A DNA stretch of 64,000 nucleotides, from positions 206,578,982-206,642,981 of the forward strand of contig CM038215.1 in NCBI GenBank assembly GCA_021442155.1. The letters run 5' to 3'. Positions 22,945 to 35,290 of the stretch are shown piece after piece. A program made the translations under genes and the position numbers. The stretch is from Cymbidium sinense. Its lineage: Eukaryota > Streptophyta > Magnoliopsida > Asparagales > Orchidaceae. Positions within the stretch are counted from its first letter, which is position 1. Each line of letters opens with the position of its first letter. Under the pieces are notes generated by a model. The model worked only from the letters and a program-made list of their open reading frames with translations, did no database searches and was not told the origin of the DNA.

Positions 22945-25176
22945 TTAGTAATTTTGATTATGATCATATTTTTTTCTAAAATAACTTATAAGAAATTATA
23001 GAACAAGTTATCTATATGGTTTAAGGAAATTACAACTGTTGACAAAAAAGTTATAATATTATTTACTAGGATTTTATATAAGACTAGTTAAGTTGATTTG
23101 AAGCTAATTGATATATGTTATAGCCGATTTTGAAGTGAGATTGAATCAACTCAAAGTTAGGTCATTTATCAGAGAGCATACTTCTTTAATTTAATTCTCA
23201 TATATTTTTTTTAAATGAATGATATTTTGTGTGCTGCACAAATATTTATTTATATAAAAGTAAGAATTTTTATATGGATCATATCAATTATGTTGATCAA
23301 TCCATCATAAGCGACCAAGCAATAGCCAATGTCCAACGAAACCCAGGATTCATTGCAAAAGCTTAATCAAGATAAAATAATAAGTAGAAATTTGGAATAC
23401 ATAATTATATTTTAAATTTTAAAGTCTAGATTATGTATTTTAAATTTTAAATTTAAATTTAAATTCAAAACACCATAATTTTACTATAAATTACCATTGG
23501 ATTCTATCATAGAATTATAACAAAGTCTTTGGAATAGATAATAGTAGTTGTAAACTCACTTTTTCTTTAATGTAGCCAGCCCCTTCACAAAAGTGTAAAA
23601 GCTAATCAATTCAAATTAGGTTTAGTTGCTTTAGTCTTAATATCACTACATCCATACTTCACTAGAGACCACCTCTTCTCACCATCTACTCTAGATTATG
23701 CATTCACATCCTAAAGTAACTCTCTAAAAGCATTTTCTTACTATCTCTTTATTCAGACCACCTTCCATCAAAGCAATAAACATAAGCTAAGTGATATTAA
23801 GTTTGGAGCCTTCTTAGATTACTTAGCTTTGTAACATCTAATCCATATTTATCATATTAATCATACACCTCTCTTCCATATTATTACAACCTTTAAGCAT
23901 CCAATACAACTCTTTAAAAGTTTAGCTAACCAATCAAAGCTAGCCCCCTCCTTCACTAAAAATACCACTTATAACTTTTTGTAAAAGTTTTTAATTATTA
24001 TAATGTGTCGACTACCAAACTAAATAAAAAAATTACAAAACACTATGGTAATATTCAAATACTTAAGTCTAATCAACCACCAACCCAACTCCATTTCTGT
24101 CTAAATTCAACTAATCACTTAGAGGTAAAAATATTAAGATAAAGGAGAGATAAATTTATTATGATGCTTAATTCATTAATAACAAATTCACTTAAAAGAA
24201 ATTATAATGGACAAAAGTAAATTTTAATAAGAATAATAAGACTAGTCAGACACAAGGGGGGAGGGGGGTTAGCCACTCAAGCATAATATGTTTGATTAGC
24301 CTACTTAAGTATGATAAATTAACCCCACATGCATCAAATATATGGTCATAATGGCATTCAATTTGCATACATTTCAAATTATTACTCAACTATTATTTTA
24401 TGAGGTCAAAAAATTCCTTTGGAGAAAATCATTCAATAACATTATATGAATATCATATATCTCTAGTCGTTATAAAGCTTATAAACCCAAATATCACATA
24501 GTTTCCAAATGAAGGAAATCATTAAGTACCCTTTCATCTCTCACTTCAATAGCAAATTCATTTCGATCACACATGCATTCATATTGTTATACTAACTCTT
24601 GGAATATATACACCAAGAAAAATAGGAATAATGTCACCAAGGAACTATTAATGCCATCATTATCATGCATAAAGAGGATGTGTTAAAAATTTTATATATT
24701 ATGTAGAATTCATTATCAAGAATAGTTTAAGTCTTGTCACCTAAAGTAATCATAATGAGTAAGTGTTTTCACTCTTTAAGATATTGCTAAATCAAATGAT
24801 TAGATATCCTGTTCCTACCTAGGCTTCATTAATAATAACCTAACCACTCACTTAACACTTAAAGAACTTTCGACACCAATTGTATGTCTTTTAATGGTCT
24901 AAACATACATGTGTCATCATCATAAGGATTTCTTTTTTTTTTAATGAAGATGGGTATTTTTTGAACCAAGAAGTCGGTAGGGTTGTTGCTAAAATTTCTT
25001 CCAGGTGTTTAAAAATAAATAAAAGTAAGAGTTATTGTAAATTTGGTTAGCTTAATTCATGTTTGCTCAACACAAACCTACAAATAGCACGTGCTAGGCT
25101 GGTACAATCGTATTGAACATCATAGTCGCATGCTCTAACAATATAGTGCTGTGAAGCTCCTTGGCTGTAATCATCC
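22823..25176. other. AT-rich unrecognised stretch
   Basis: It contains an (AT)n microsatellite at 22,908-22,942 and otherwise unremarkable AT-rich DNA. Translations on both strands show no motif I recognise. A G-run (GGGGGGAGGGGGG) occurs near 24,258. Confidence 0.5.
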
Positions 25177-25195
25177 TATATATATATATATATCT

Positions 25196-25239
<44 letters not shown>
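25177..25239. repeat. Compound (TA)n-(AG)n microsatellite
   Basis: (TA)n at 25,177-25,192 is followed by an uninterrupted (AG)n run to 25,239. Length-variable tracts like this are poorly resolved by sequencing. Confidence 0.95.
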
Positions 25240-25243
<4 letters not shown>

Positions 25244-25299
25244 ATCTCTTATATTTTCTTATAATAAAGATTCGGTTAATTCGGGCCATTTAAAAGATT

Positions 25300-26580
25300 T
25301 ATATGTTTCCATTTAAAAAATTTCTCGCTCAACTATGCAGTTAATGATTTGCAATCTTCTGAATTCTAACATGTCCTATTGAAGACGTGCACATAACTAA
25401 AATCAAATTTCACACTAAAAAAAACTGGTAGGACATAATATTAATTGCGTCATTTAGCTCTAACAAAATGATGCTGTGTGATGCACCTAGTCAAAGTTTG
25501 AGTCAACTTCCAATCAATATAGAGCACGTAGATGGTTGCACTGCTTTTAGAACGGAACCCTATTCTTCAGTGCGTCAATGAATCAATTATTTTGAAGAAG
25601 GTCGGCAAAAGTGAAAACGATGTAACGTACTGAAGTCATTCATGAGGACTTCGACGACTTCATAAGATATCTCATGAAACATTTGAGATATTAGTCCTCA
25701 TTTAGAGTGCATTTGAGATAATAATAATTATCTGAAAAAATAATAATAAAATTATTATTTAAAAAATTATATTTGATTAATATAATTTTTTATTTAAAAA
25801 ATTAGATCTTAATTTTTTTGGTAATCACAATACTCTCTCAAATCAAGTTGAAAAATATAATTTCTCACTATACCGTACTAGAAAACACATCTATACCGTA
25901 ATTCTTCAAATAGTAACTGTAGTGAGATGCAAAAGCTTGCTGCTATCCCAAACATAACTTTATTAGTAAAAACAAGTGAGTCAAATACGTGTAATATAAT
26001 ATAAAATATATTCAAAGCGTGGAATTTAAATTACAATTATGATAGAAAGCTAGATCCAAGAAAAATAAAATAAAATATCAAATGTTTAAGAATAAAAAAT
26101 ACTAGAAAAATTGAAAAATAAAAATATAGACTAATGGATCAAATTTATATAATGCTTGATGAATGATGAGTATAAATGAAAATAAATTGAAGATGATTTT
26201 TGCATTGTAATAATGATGTAATAAATAAATAAATAATAAGTGAAAAATATGGAAAAAGTTTAACATTATTCATCATGAAACATTAAACAAATCTTTTTGA
26301 GACGTTTAAATTAATTTAATTATAAATTTATATCTTGAATTTAAAATTTTTTATTGAAAATCTAAGCCCGATGCCTTATACTCATTAAACAAATTAACTT
26401 CACATGTTGGATTAGTACACAAGCTATTGTGTCATCACGCACTAATTACATGAAATATTGTGATGTCAGCAGTCAAAATTGGGGTCAACTTCTAGGCAAG
26501 ATCAACCGCGTACATGGTTGCGATGATTTAGGACGATTCCGTCTTTATAAAGTGTGAATTGTTAGAATATTCACCGCATA
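25300..26580 (+). repeat. Weak direct duplication of a roughly 110 bp module
   Basis: A module at about 25,470-25,575 and another at about 26,450-26,550 share an ordered series of words: AGTCAAA..T, GGTCAACTT or AGTCAACTT, GTAGATGGTTGC or GTACATGGTTGC, then a GA/AC-rich tail. They are about 980 bases apart and in the same orientation. The rest of this interval is AT-rich without coding signal. It may be a duplicated regulatory segment or two copies of a small repeat. Confidence 0.4.
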
Positions 26581-26907
26581 TGCAGTCGTTGACTGAACTT
26601 CATAACCATTTAACTCTAATTTGTAGTTAAATGTTGTTAATGTTATCATTTTTGCAGTCATATTTTTTTAATTATGGCATAATAATTGTGTTTTTATATG
26701 TAATGTGAAAAAAAAATTTAAAGGATAAAATTAAAAAAAAAAAATGCAATAATGATATAGATCTCATGTCCGAATAGATTTAAAAAAAAAAAAAATGGCC
26801 AACATCCAAGAATAAAAAAAATATTTTAAAAAAAGTGATACTACAAAATCCCGAAAGAAGTATTCATCAATTCCTCGTCTGGCATCAAGATGGCTAATAT
26901 TTTGGTA

Positions 26908-26911
<4 letters not shown>

Positions 26912-27003
<92 letters not shown>
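26912..27003. repeat. Compound (CT)n-(AT)n microsatellite
   Basis: (CT)n at 26,912-26,948 runs directly into (AT)n to 27,003. Confidence 0.95.
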
Positions 27004-27006
<3 letters not shown>

Positions 27007-27132
27007 GTTATGATGTTGAAACGTTAAGCATGCATTTGATACTGTATATGAAGGTTTTATATTTGAATTTTACATAATTGATTTCTAATAGACCATGACA
27101 TGTCACATGACCCTACCTTTATCATAATCAAG

Positions 27133-29033
27133 TGTTAGAATAGGATGACTGGTTGGACACGATTCCAATTAACGCTCCAATCGCGGAACGGCAAAGTGAA
27201 ATTGATCTAATCAAATCATCACAAATATTTGCAATTCATATACTACTTAACTTAATTATCACAATTACCTAAGCAAATCTTTAAGTTTGTAAATAAATAG
27301 AGCAAACTAAAGACATTTAATTTGTACATACCCAAAAGCCTTTAATCTTTCCAAACTATACACCAAAACTGTATAATTCAACAAAACAGACTAGCTTCTA
27401 CCCAGCTCGTCTTTTCCTGAAATTATCAACGGTAGCATCATAAGCTAAAGCTTTGTGAGACAAGAACGCTAAAATAAGTTTCGCGATAAAGACAAGAGAA
27501 TAATGCATGTACATTTAAATTTGCAAAAAAACTGTCTGCAGAATGTAACAATGTAATCGAACAATATGTAGGTCAGAAATATAATAATATAACGAACAAT
27601 ATCGTAGGTAATATCAGGTTTCATATCGTATCAATGTCAAGAGCGCGTAATTTTCATTAAATCATTTCGTTCGCCTATATCAAATCATTTTCTAGAAATT
27701 TATAATAATTGATAGGTTTTGACTTCATAACAAAAGGGTCGCCACGCCCGTCGCCTAAAGTCGAAGGTAAGCGCGGAACCATACTACTTACCTAACCGAC
27801 ACAATTGAGACTTAACGGCTCCAACCTCAAAATGTCAGAGTCGGGGATACTAAGATCCCCTAATCACGGCTCATCTCGTCAGAACTTTTGCCTATCTGTG
27901 CAGATTTCTATAACATAGCCTTTCTATCATAATTTTCCTGACATTTCCCTGTTTATCACATTACTGCATTTTACATGTCTATATGCCCAATGAAATCATA
28001 TCTATTGACTTATAATCATTGTAAATCGAATCTATGCAAGGTCAAGTAATAAACATTTGTATTTGCATTCAATATGAAAATATCTATATGTCATTCATAC
28101 AATTTATCGGTAGAAACAAGTGACATACATAGAATAAACCGAATTTAAATTAAGAATTATGTCTCACCTCGTTCAGGTCAAGTGATGTGCTCGACGATTC
28201 CTCCTCGAGTACACAACCTATCATTAAATAACTCTTCTAAATACTTCTAATACATGAAACTCATAAATGAAACTCATAATTAACACCAATCTTACCTGAA
28301 ATTGATATCTCCTCATAAGCTTTCGAAATACTGGAGTACGACTCCAAAGTAATCTACTAACGCCAATATTACCTGCTTCAATCAACAAAACTAAAATTAA
28401 CAAACAATGTCAATCCTAAATCCCCATTCAATAATTCTGCAACTCACCTAGCAGCCAAAACAGTTCGGAACTCCCCAATCACGCATTTCAACACCAAGGA
28501 AGGCTGCCGGCTGAAAGAAAAAAGAATAGGGAAAGAAAATTAGCAACTTACAAAATTCCCTAAGTTTCCCGATCGGTGGAACAGAAATCGAACCGAGATC
28601 GGTTCACGGATTTCCACCCGGCCTACTGGATTTCCCAACCCGAGAACTTACAGTGCAGCGCTGCGGCAACGGCGGCGACACGGGCTTCCACCGAGTGCGG
28701 CGGGTCCAGGCGAAGGTGTTACGAGCTCGAATGTGCGCAGTTTGCGCCACGAGAGGCGACAATTCACCATCGAAGCCGACGGCGAAGGCAAGAGCGGCGG
28801 TTCGTGCATTCTGTGTCACGGGAGCGGTCCGTCGAAGCCGATGCCGAGGGAAGGGAAAGGAAATCCGTCGATGCCGAAGCCGAAGGAACGGGAGCGGTCT
28901 CGATCAGCGGAAATGAACTGAGGCCGCGGCTATGGAAGGAACGAAATAGATGAACGGGTCGATCCCAGCCATACGCGCGTCGAGGGCTTTAATCCAACCG
29001 CTGCATGCTTAGCACCTAGGTGCTATAGTAACA
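27133..29033 (-). mobile_element. LTR-like segment with GC-rich leader and splice-like signals
   Basis: The segment begins TGTTAG and ends GTAACA on the plus strand, so both strands start TGTTA and end TAACA, as LTRs do. Near the right end is a 14-base palindrome AGCACCTAGGTGCT (29,011-29,024). Read on the minus strand, a GC-rich zone (28,560-29,000) is followed by strong splice-like sites: a donor CACTGTAAGT, an acceptor TTTTTTCTTTCAG with a short exon ending GCTAGGTGAGT, then GAAGCAG and CAGGTAAGA further on. The flanking five bases (TCAAG and ACGGG) do not match, so target duplication is not supported. It is probably a solo LTR of a long-LTR Ty3/gypsy element, but a noncoding RNA gene is an alternative. 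Confidence 0.4.
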
Positions 29034-31389
29034 ACGGGTTGATTAGTAAAACAAAATTAATTAGGAATAAACTAATTGGATATTACTTGGATATTACATG
29101 ACATGATTAAATGAACTGTGAGTGGGCAGATCAAGATATCATGAATTGTGTATAAACTTAAGTTAGTGTAGAACAAGAACCAAGTAGGAAGTTCCATTTA
29201 TGTATGAACAAAAAAAAAAAAATACAAGAGGGAAAAGGTAATGAAAAGAGAGTATTCTTATTATATAAAATATTTAAAATAAAAGGAGATAAAAAAATAA
29301 GTACAATGAGTTGGACCAATAAATATTATTTAAAATTATGTAACATACTCATGTTAAGTCATATCATGAATGCTAAATCAAGTCATATCATACCAGTAAG
29401 CTAGTACAATTATACATCATTGATTGTGCTTTTTACTCCACTTAATCATACTTTTGAATAAGAATCATCATAGATTGGTCATGCTCTATTTACTTACTCA
29501 ATTCATACTATATTATTACTTTCTCTCTCTATCAAGTGATTTAGTTAAGGAAATCCTATTGATCAAACAATCCCTTAAATTTAATCATATTCTTTTGATC
29601 TAATTTATCATATATCTTGATCATGTCCTTTTAATTAGATGCATATCATTTGATCTAATTATAGTTTTTGATTAGATCTTCATTTGAGTTTAATTATGTT
29701 ATTTGGACTCAACAAGTTATTCATATACTCATGCCCTTTGATGTTATTATTCTATGATCTAATCATTCCTTTTATTTGGATCTTCATTTAAGTTTAGTCA
29801 TGCTCTTTTGGTCAATTTTATCTTTTCGTCTAGCTATACACAATTGATTAAGCTATCCTTTGATCTATTCTAGCTAAATAATTTTTTCTAATAGGACTAC
29901 GATTTGTTTTAACTTAACCCTTTTTTTTAGCTTTCTTTTTAGGAGCACTTTGTATTCAACCATACTATATTTGGTTGAATTCAATCTTGACGTGATGATA
30001 TACCTCTAAATAAGTCTCATATAATTCGTTCATAGCCTTGGACACCTTTGATTCTAATTATATACTTGTGGCCACACATTCCTTTCCTCTTTGAGTAGAC
30101 TATCATTAAATGGACTTGTCTTGCACTCAAGATAATTCGAGCTCTTTTCAAAAGTCCCAATCTTTCTATCCCTTAAGTGTTTGTACTTCATTCAAAGACT
30201 TCAATCTTGAGCTTTTTAGTTAAAGGCCTTCATTTTCAATCTACATATCAATAAATTTGTATGTGAATAAGGTTAGTCAACAAAATTTAAGTGGAAATTA
30301 TCCTTTTAATATTAGGGCTTAGCTTATATAAAAATAAGATGATTTTATTTTCAAATAATACTTAGTTTGATAGATATAAATCATTTCTATCATAACTAGA
30401 TATCATATGAATGCTCAAAGGGTTTAAGTAACAAAAATCATACCATCTTTCTTTAAAACTATTTAAATAAATTGATAAGTTGTAGTATGATTAGATCCTC
30501 AAAATGTGTTTGCTTGGTAGCTTCTCACAATCATATATACATGTACTACAATGAGGCTTTTGCATGCACTTAGATGGTGTGACAAGCTATAATCCCATAG
30601 TCATTTAATATGAATTAAGGTGTAGCTAGGTCCTCACTTTCCTATAATCTTTTTTGAATGTAGAACTTATGACTACATATTAATCTATATTGGTTAATTA
30701 GCATGCATTTATTATGATTACCTTTCTACATCATGATAAAGATAATTTCTTTGCGGTGGCACAAATTTGAGCTAGTGATGTACATTACATTCAAATTTTA
30801 TTAAATAAGAATTATTTGTAAAAATATTAGCTTAGACATTGTTATTAAATAATCATTTGAGATGTGATATTATTAAATTTTTATTTATTGTGCTATTATA
30901 ACTTCATTTATCTCTTTTATTTATTGCATTTTACTTAATTTAAGAAAATAAATTATGTTTACAATAAGATACAAGCAAATTTCTTGGTTAAGTATAAACT
31001 TAAATATAGAAGTATCTACTCAGTACAAAGTAAATATGTATTTATTTGAACCAAATGACAAGGACTAAGAGATGGCAAATCCAATGCTTATTGTACCTTA
31101 TCACTTATTTAATTTTTGTATAAAACTAGGTATTTCTAAGCTTGTATATGTATAAGATCAGCTACCTTTTCTACTTTGTTATGGGCATATATAAGCATAA
31201 GGTTTTAATATATCTAACAATTAATTATTTTTTATAGCCATCATAACATACTATGTTGCTTTTCTCTATATTGTCTTCACAATATGGTGAAATGATGCCT
31301 TTTGCTTTGTTTATTGCTTTGTGCTTATATAGATAAAAATAATCTTTGTTATTGGAAAGAAGATAAAATTATTCAACAAACTTTATTTA
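29034..31389. other. AT-rich unrecognised stretch
   Basis: No gene is visible. From 29,560 to 29,850 there is a degenerate series of words such as TTTTGATCTAAT and GATCTTCATTTGAGTTTA, suggesting an old tandem repeat. The remainder shows no motif I can name on either strand. Confidence 0.45.
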
Positions 31390-32522
31390 GTAGCCTAAGG
31401 AGGTCCACCCACAAGGTCCCAAGCAAGAAGACTTGAAGCCAAGCTTGGAGGTCTAATTACTAGGAGAAGAATGGAAATGGAGAGAAATGAAACTTGAATT
31501 ATTTTATTCTGTGTAGTTTCACACATTGTAATGTGTGTATCATGACTTATGTATTATTGAGTATGTTGTTTATGTTATATTATTTGGGAAGGAGTAATTC
31601 ATAAAAAGTAAAAATAGTTAATTATAATTAAATTAACATGAAGGGGCTAGCAATGTATGGAGGAAGGAGTTAGAAAAGTTGAGTGGGCTAGGTCTCATTT
31701 AAAATTTGAAATGTTATAGGAATATTTATAAAACATTTTGTGCATTGGAATAGAATTTTAGATACTTTGATTGAATGAAAATTGAATGAGAAATATGATT
31801 GTTGCAGCTTAGTTATTGGCCAACTTGAGAAAAGGGATTTGGTGATTCTTCAAGCAAGATCACTTTGGTGAGTGATTTGAAATTTTTTTATGTTAATTTT
31901 TGTTTTTATTCTATAGTGTTTGGTTAATTATCTTATAAATCTTAATAAATTGACATAGAATGTCCAAGTCTTAATTTGGAGTGCTCAGCTAGACTTACGT
32001 TAAACCAGACCTTATCTAGTTTCAAGCAAGACCTAAACTTCTCTAAAATTTTTTAAAAACTCTAAAATCATAATAGATACATAAAAATTTTATTTGCAGG
32101 TATTTTATATGTTTCTCTACACTTTAAACCCAATTTGCAATAATCCTAATCCACCAATTAGGCTGTTGGCTAGAGTGAATTTCGTAGATCTAATCATTAG
32201 AGAAAATATAGAAAAACTACTTAAAGATTATAAAAATTTATAAAACTATTTTAATTAGAACTAGAAATTATTATATATAATTTTAATTTTATTTCATGTC
32301 ATTTGGAGTTTTATAGTGGGAGTACCAAATTTGGTAATTTGGTGCATCGGGTTCTTAGTTGTGATTTTCCTTGGGCTGGCCGGCCAAATTTGACTCTTTA
32401 AATTGAACTCCACTTCAAAACTAACTTATCCATACCCATCCTCAATTTTTTTAACATAATAGGAAAGCCAAAACAAATAATTGGGTCACCCCAAATAACC
32501 CAAAATCGCGCTACATTAAGTT

Positions 32523-32535
32523 TGGTACTAGAGCC
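32523..32535 (+). other. Primer-binding site, initiator tRNA-Met type
   Basis: TGGTACTAGAGCC differs at two adjacent bases from the common plant site TGGTATCAGAGCC. It lies seven bases after a CA dinucleotide (32,514-32,515), the expected end of a 5' LTR. Confidence 0.65.
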
Positions 32536-33118
32536 AAGTTTGGTGGGGATCATTGGAAGGAGATCACCAAAAAGAGTGGAAAGCTTAGTAAGGTCCTTGC
32601 AAATGGCAGAGCTAAAATTCTAATAAGTTCATCTTATTCTATTGGTTGTAAATTTTTTATGGTATTTTTTTTATTATAAATACTTGGGTAAATTACATGT
32701 CCAAGTCAAGTCTATGAGTTATGACATAAGTGTTAATAGTTGGCTCTACCTTTCATGAGCCTAGCCATTGTCCCTAAACTAACCCTAACCCTATCATCTT
32801 GAGAGGCTCCAAATTAGTGAGAGAATGTTGCACAAATAAAATTAAACCATCACATAGATTCAAACTAATATAGAATAGTTTGTATTGATGGACATAAAGT
32901 TCTATTAGAATCAATGTTCAATTATTTTACACTAGTTTATTATAATTCGTGTTTGATTTAGTGAAGACTTAAAAGAAATAATTTATTTCATATATAAACA
33001 TCTACTTGACTAAAACTTGAGTAAACATTCATTATAAATTTTAAAATAATTAAATAAACTTTTATTTTACATTCCTTATTATGTCAATATGCTCCTAAAT
33101 TTGTTAACTAAGATCCAA

Positions 33119-33640
33119 TGGATAACTTAAATAGTAGACTTGAGGATTCAACTTTACAAACTGAGGAAAGGTTTAATAAAATCAAAGAGTTAGTCATGAA
33201 TATAGTCACCCAAGTACAAAATATAAACTTTAGGGCACAAATCACACTTTCAATCTAAAATCAGATTGAGGCTAATATTTCAAGGGAAGAGATTATAAAA
33301 AAATATATAGATAACTTTTATCTTAAAATACATCCTTTAAGGAATTCTAATAAGAATTAACATAATAAACATCTTGAGGTTTTAAATGAACTGATAAAAA
33401 AGAGAATCTTGATTTCCCAACTGATGTTAGAGTCCATAATCCCAATAAATTTTTGAATTGGCATACTCATATGGATAAGTTCTTTCATTAGTGCCCAATG
33501 GATGATTATCATGCCCCTTTTGCAAAATTAAAATTAGTAAGTCATGTTAAAATATATCAAATTAATATTTTGGTTAAGGAAGAGAGGTTGGGTATGAATA
33601 GATATGAAGGAAATGCTTAGGGCCAAGTGCTATCCTAGGA
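33119..33640 (+). pseudogene. Ty3/gypsy gag fragment
   Basis: An ATG at 33,119 opens a coiled-coil-like start (MDNLNSRLEDSTLQ) that stops near 33,258. After a gap, the capsid region resumes at 33,411 with DFPTDVRVHNPNKFLNW, then CPMDDYHAPFAKLKLV, which are the chromovirus gag landmarks (a FLDW motif, then FAKLKL). An in-frame stop interrupts the second block. It ends near 33,640, after which no retroelement coding is visible. The function would be capsid formation. It is clearly dead. Confidence 0.75.
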
Positions 33641-34129
33641 AATAAGAAAAGAAACTTCACAAATAGGGAGAGAGATGCTGCTTTTCTCTATTGAACTTAA
33701 AATTGCATAGAATGGCTGCCAGTTAACACCACTTATTCTTTAAAATCATGTGCCCAAGTCTTATATAATGTAAGATGGATAGACTGTTATTTATTGAAAA
33801 TGGAATCTAAGAACCTAGACTCTTAAATTCTGAAATTATGGTATGAGCAATGCTTCTAACTAATGTGTGACAATTTTAATTTTATATATTCTTAAACACA
33901 CAATTTATTGGACAAGGCTTGTGTATTTAATCATGCCTATAATGAGATGCATTTAAAAATGAGTTGTGGGCTAAATCAAGATAGAATGCAAACTTTCCCT
34001 AAAAGGTGGCTATCCTCAATAAATTGACTCTGTCTAATTTTGTGCAATGGGAGAAGGGCTTATTTAAAGTGAGATGAAGAGATATATAAGTATGGCTCAC
34101 AAACTCTAAATATTTTTAATTTATTTTAG
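33641..34129. other. Unrecognised stretch between gag fragment and Tat LTR fragment
   Basis: Translations give short broken pieces without a family signature. It could be diverged retroelement sequence. Confidence 0.4.
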
Positions 34130-35290
34130 TATTTATACCTAAGGATTTAATTAAATGAAGTTATGAGTTGTATTTATCCTTAGTTTAAGTTGATTAATTT
34201 GGATGGGTATAACATTTATTCATAAGAGCCCACCGAAATCTAGGCTAACATTTAGAAAAAAAATAACACAAAAAAAATCTATAAAAAGCATGATATTTAT
34301 AATGCACAATCAATGAGAAGATACTAATTAAATAAACTAAATTAAAATAATAACATCTTGGTGTAGCCAAGTTCTACCATACACCCCAAAAAAAGAGAGG
34401 AGATGGATAGTTGACTCTACCCTCATTCAACCCGATCTAAAACTAAGTATAGAAAAGGAAAGTCAATGGGGTCTCCATCTTCATCTTTAGAATGTGAATG
34501 CTCCAGGCTTCACAGGGCCTCTCAGGTCTATGCCTTTTAGTCACTGTTCATCGTAAGCCCTAACCTAACTAATTTTAATTACAAATTATATTTAAAAATT
34601 TCAAAAGGAATAAATAAACCTATTAAATAGATGTTAGTTAAAATACACATACACACCAAGAAGGTATAATCTATACAATGGGGCTTGGAATTAGTAGGTG
34701 TCCAAACCCACATATCATAATGGATTATGCTTAGGGGCTTATACAAGCAGTACCTATAAGCAAATTGTTTATATATACTTTTAATATAGTGGCCCATTTT
34801 ATTAAGTACAACCCATGTAGAAAATATTATTAATCTAATAAACATCGCCCTAACATTCAAACTACGAAAATACAACCATAATATCTAGTCTAAAACAGTA
34901 CACCATAAAATAAGAAAATTAATACATCACAATAAAGCATTAATCTAACTTAAGTTTAGGATCATTAACCTATTAATCTAATGTGTGTGCAAAGGTTAGT
35001 ATGGTGAGACAAGGCTAGTCTTCAATATTTGAATTGTAATTTGAAAGGGAGATTCAATTTATTATCATTAGGTGATTTTAATTCAAATGATTAATGATTT
35101 AGAGAAAGATTTTAAACTTTAATTTAATTTAATTTTGTGTTGGATTTAATGTTCTAAAGAGTATTAGGAATAATAGGCCTCATTTAGGATAGGGCCCACT
35201 CCACCTTAACCTTTACTCCTAATAAAGTCTAAACAAAATAAGTTTTATGGATTTTTTTTTTAATTTAGTTATTGGCATTTTATTTTAATA
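34130..35290 (-). repeat. Tat LTR fragment C
   Basis: This lines up with 7,630-8,170 of LTR A and with 46,140-47,280 of LTR B, in the same orientation. Shared blocks are GTTATGAGTT, AGAGCC..CC, a CTCCAGGCTTCACAGGGC-like stretch near 34,500, GGATTATGCTTAG, CCTAACATTCA..CTAGTCTAAAAC, and ATGTGTGTGC. Only about 1.1 kb of the 7 kb LTR is present, so this is a third, truncated copy. The 98-codon open frame on the minus strand here is a chance frame. Confidence 0.7.

Larger units (their letters stand above)
31390..33640 (+). mobile_element. Chromovirus-like Ty3/gypsy fragment: tail, LTR, PBS, gag
   Basis: On the plus strand come a short stretch translating to GPPTRSQARRLEAK (about 31,395-31,440), like the tail of some gypsy polyproteins, an LTR-like region ending ..CTACA at 32,515, and a primer site resembling the initiator tRNA-Met site (32,523-32,535). 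A gag fragment follows at 33,119-33,640. Protease, RT and integrase are absent; element C of the Tat family follows at 34,130. The fragment is a truncated 5' end. If the tail assignment is right, the order tail-LTR-PBS-gag would mean one LTR shared by two copies. Confidence 0.55.

Noticed and set aside
28576..28953. 125-codon open frame on the plus strand in the GC-rich zone, plus overlapping frames on both strands
   Set aside because: Several overlapping frames are open at once, which is expected in GC-rich DNA. Composition is arginine/alanine-biased with no domain, and it falls within the LTR-like segment read on the other strand.
34579..34875. 98-codon minus-strand frame with a stretch (IIHYDMWVWTPTNS) resembling a copia integrase
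   Set aside because: It lies inside LTR fragment C, the flanking residues do not follow the integrase pattern, and the homologous part of LTR B has no such frame. The resemblance looks accidental.
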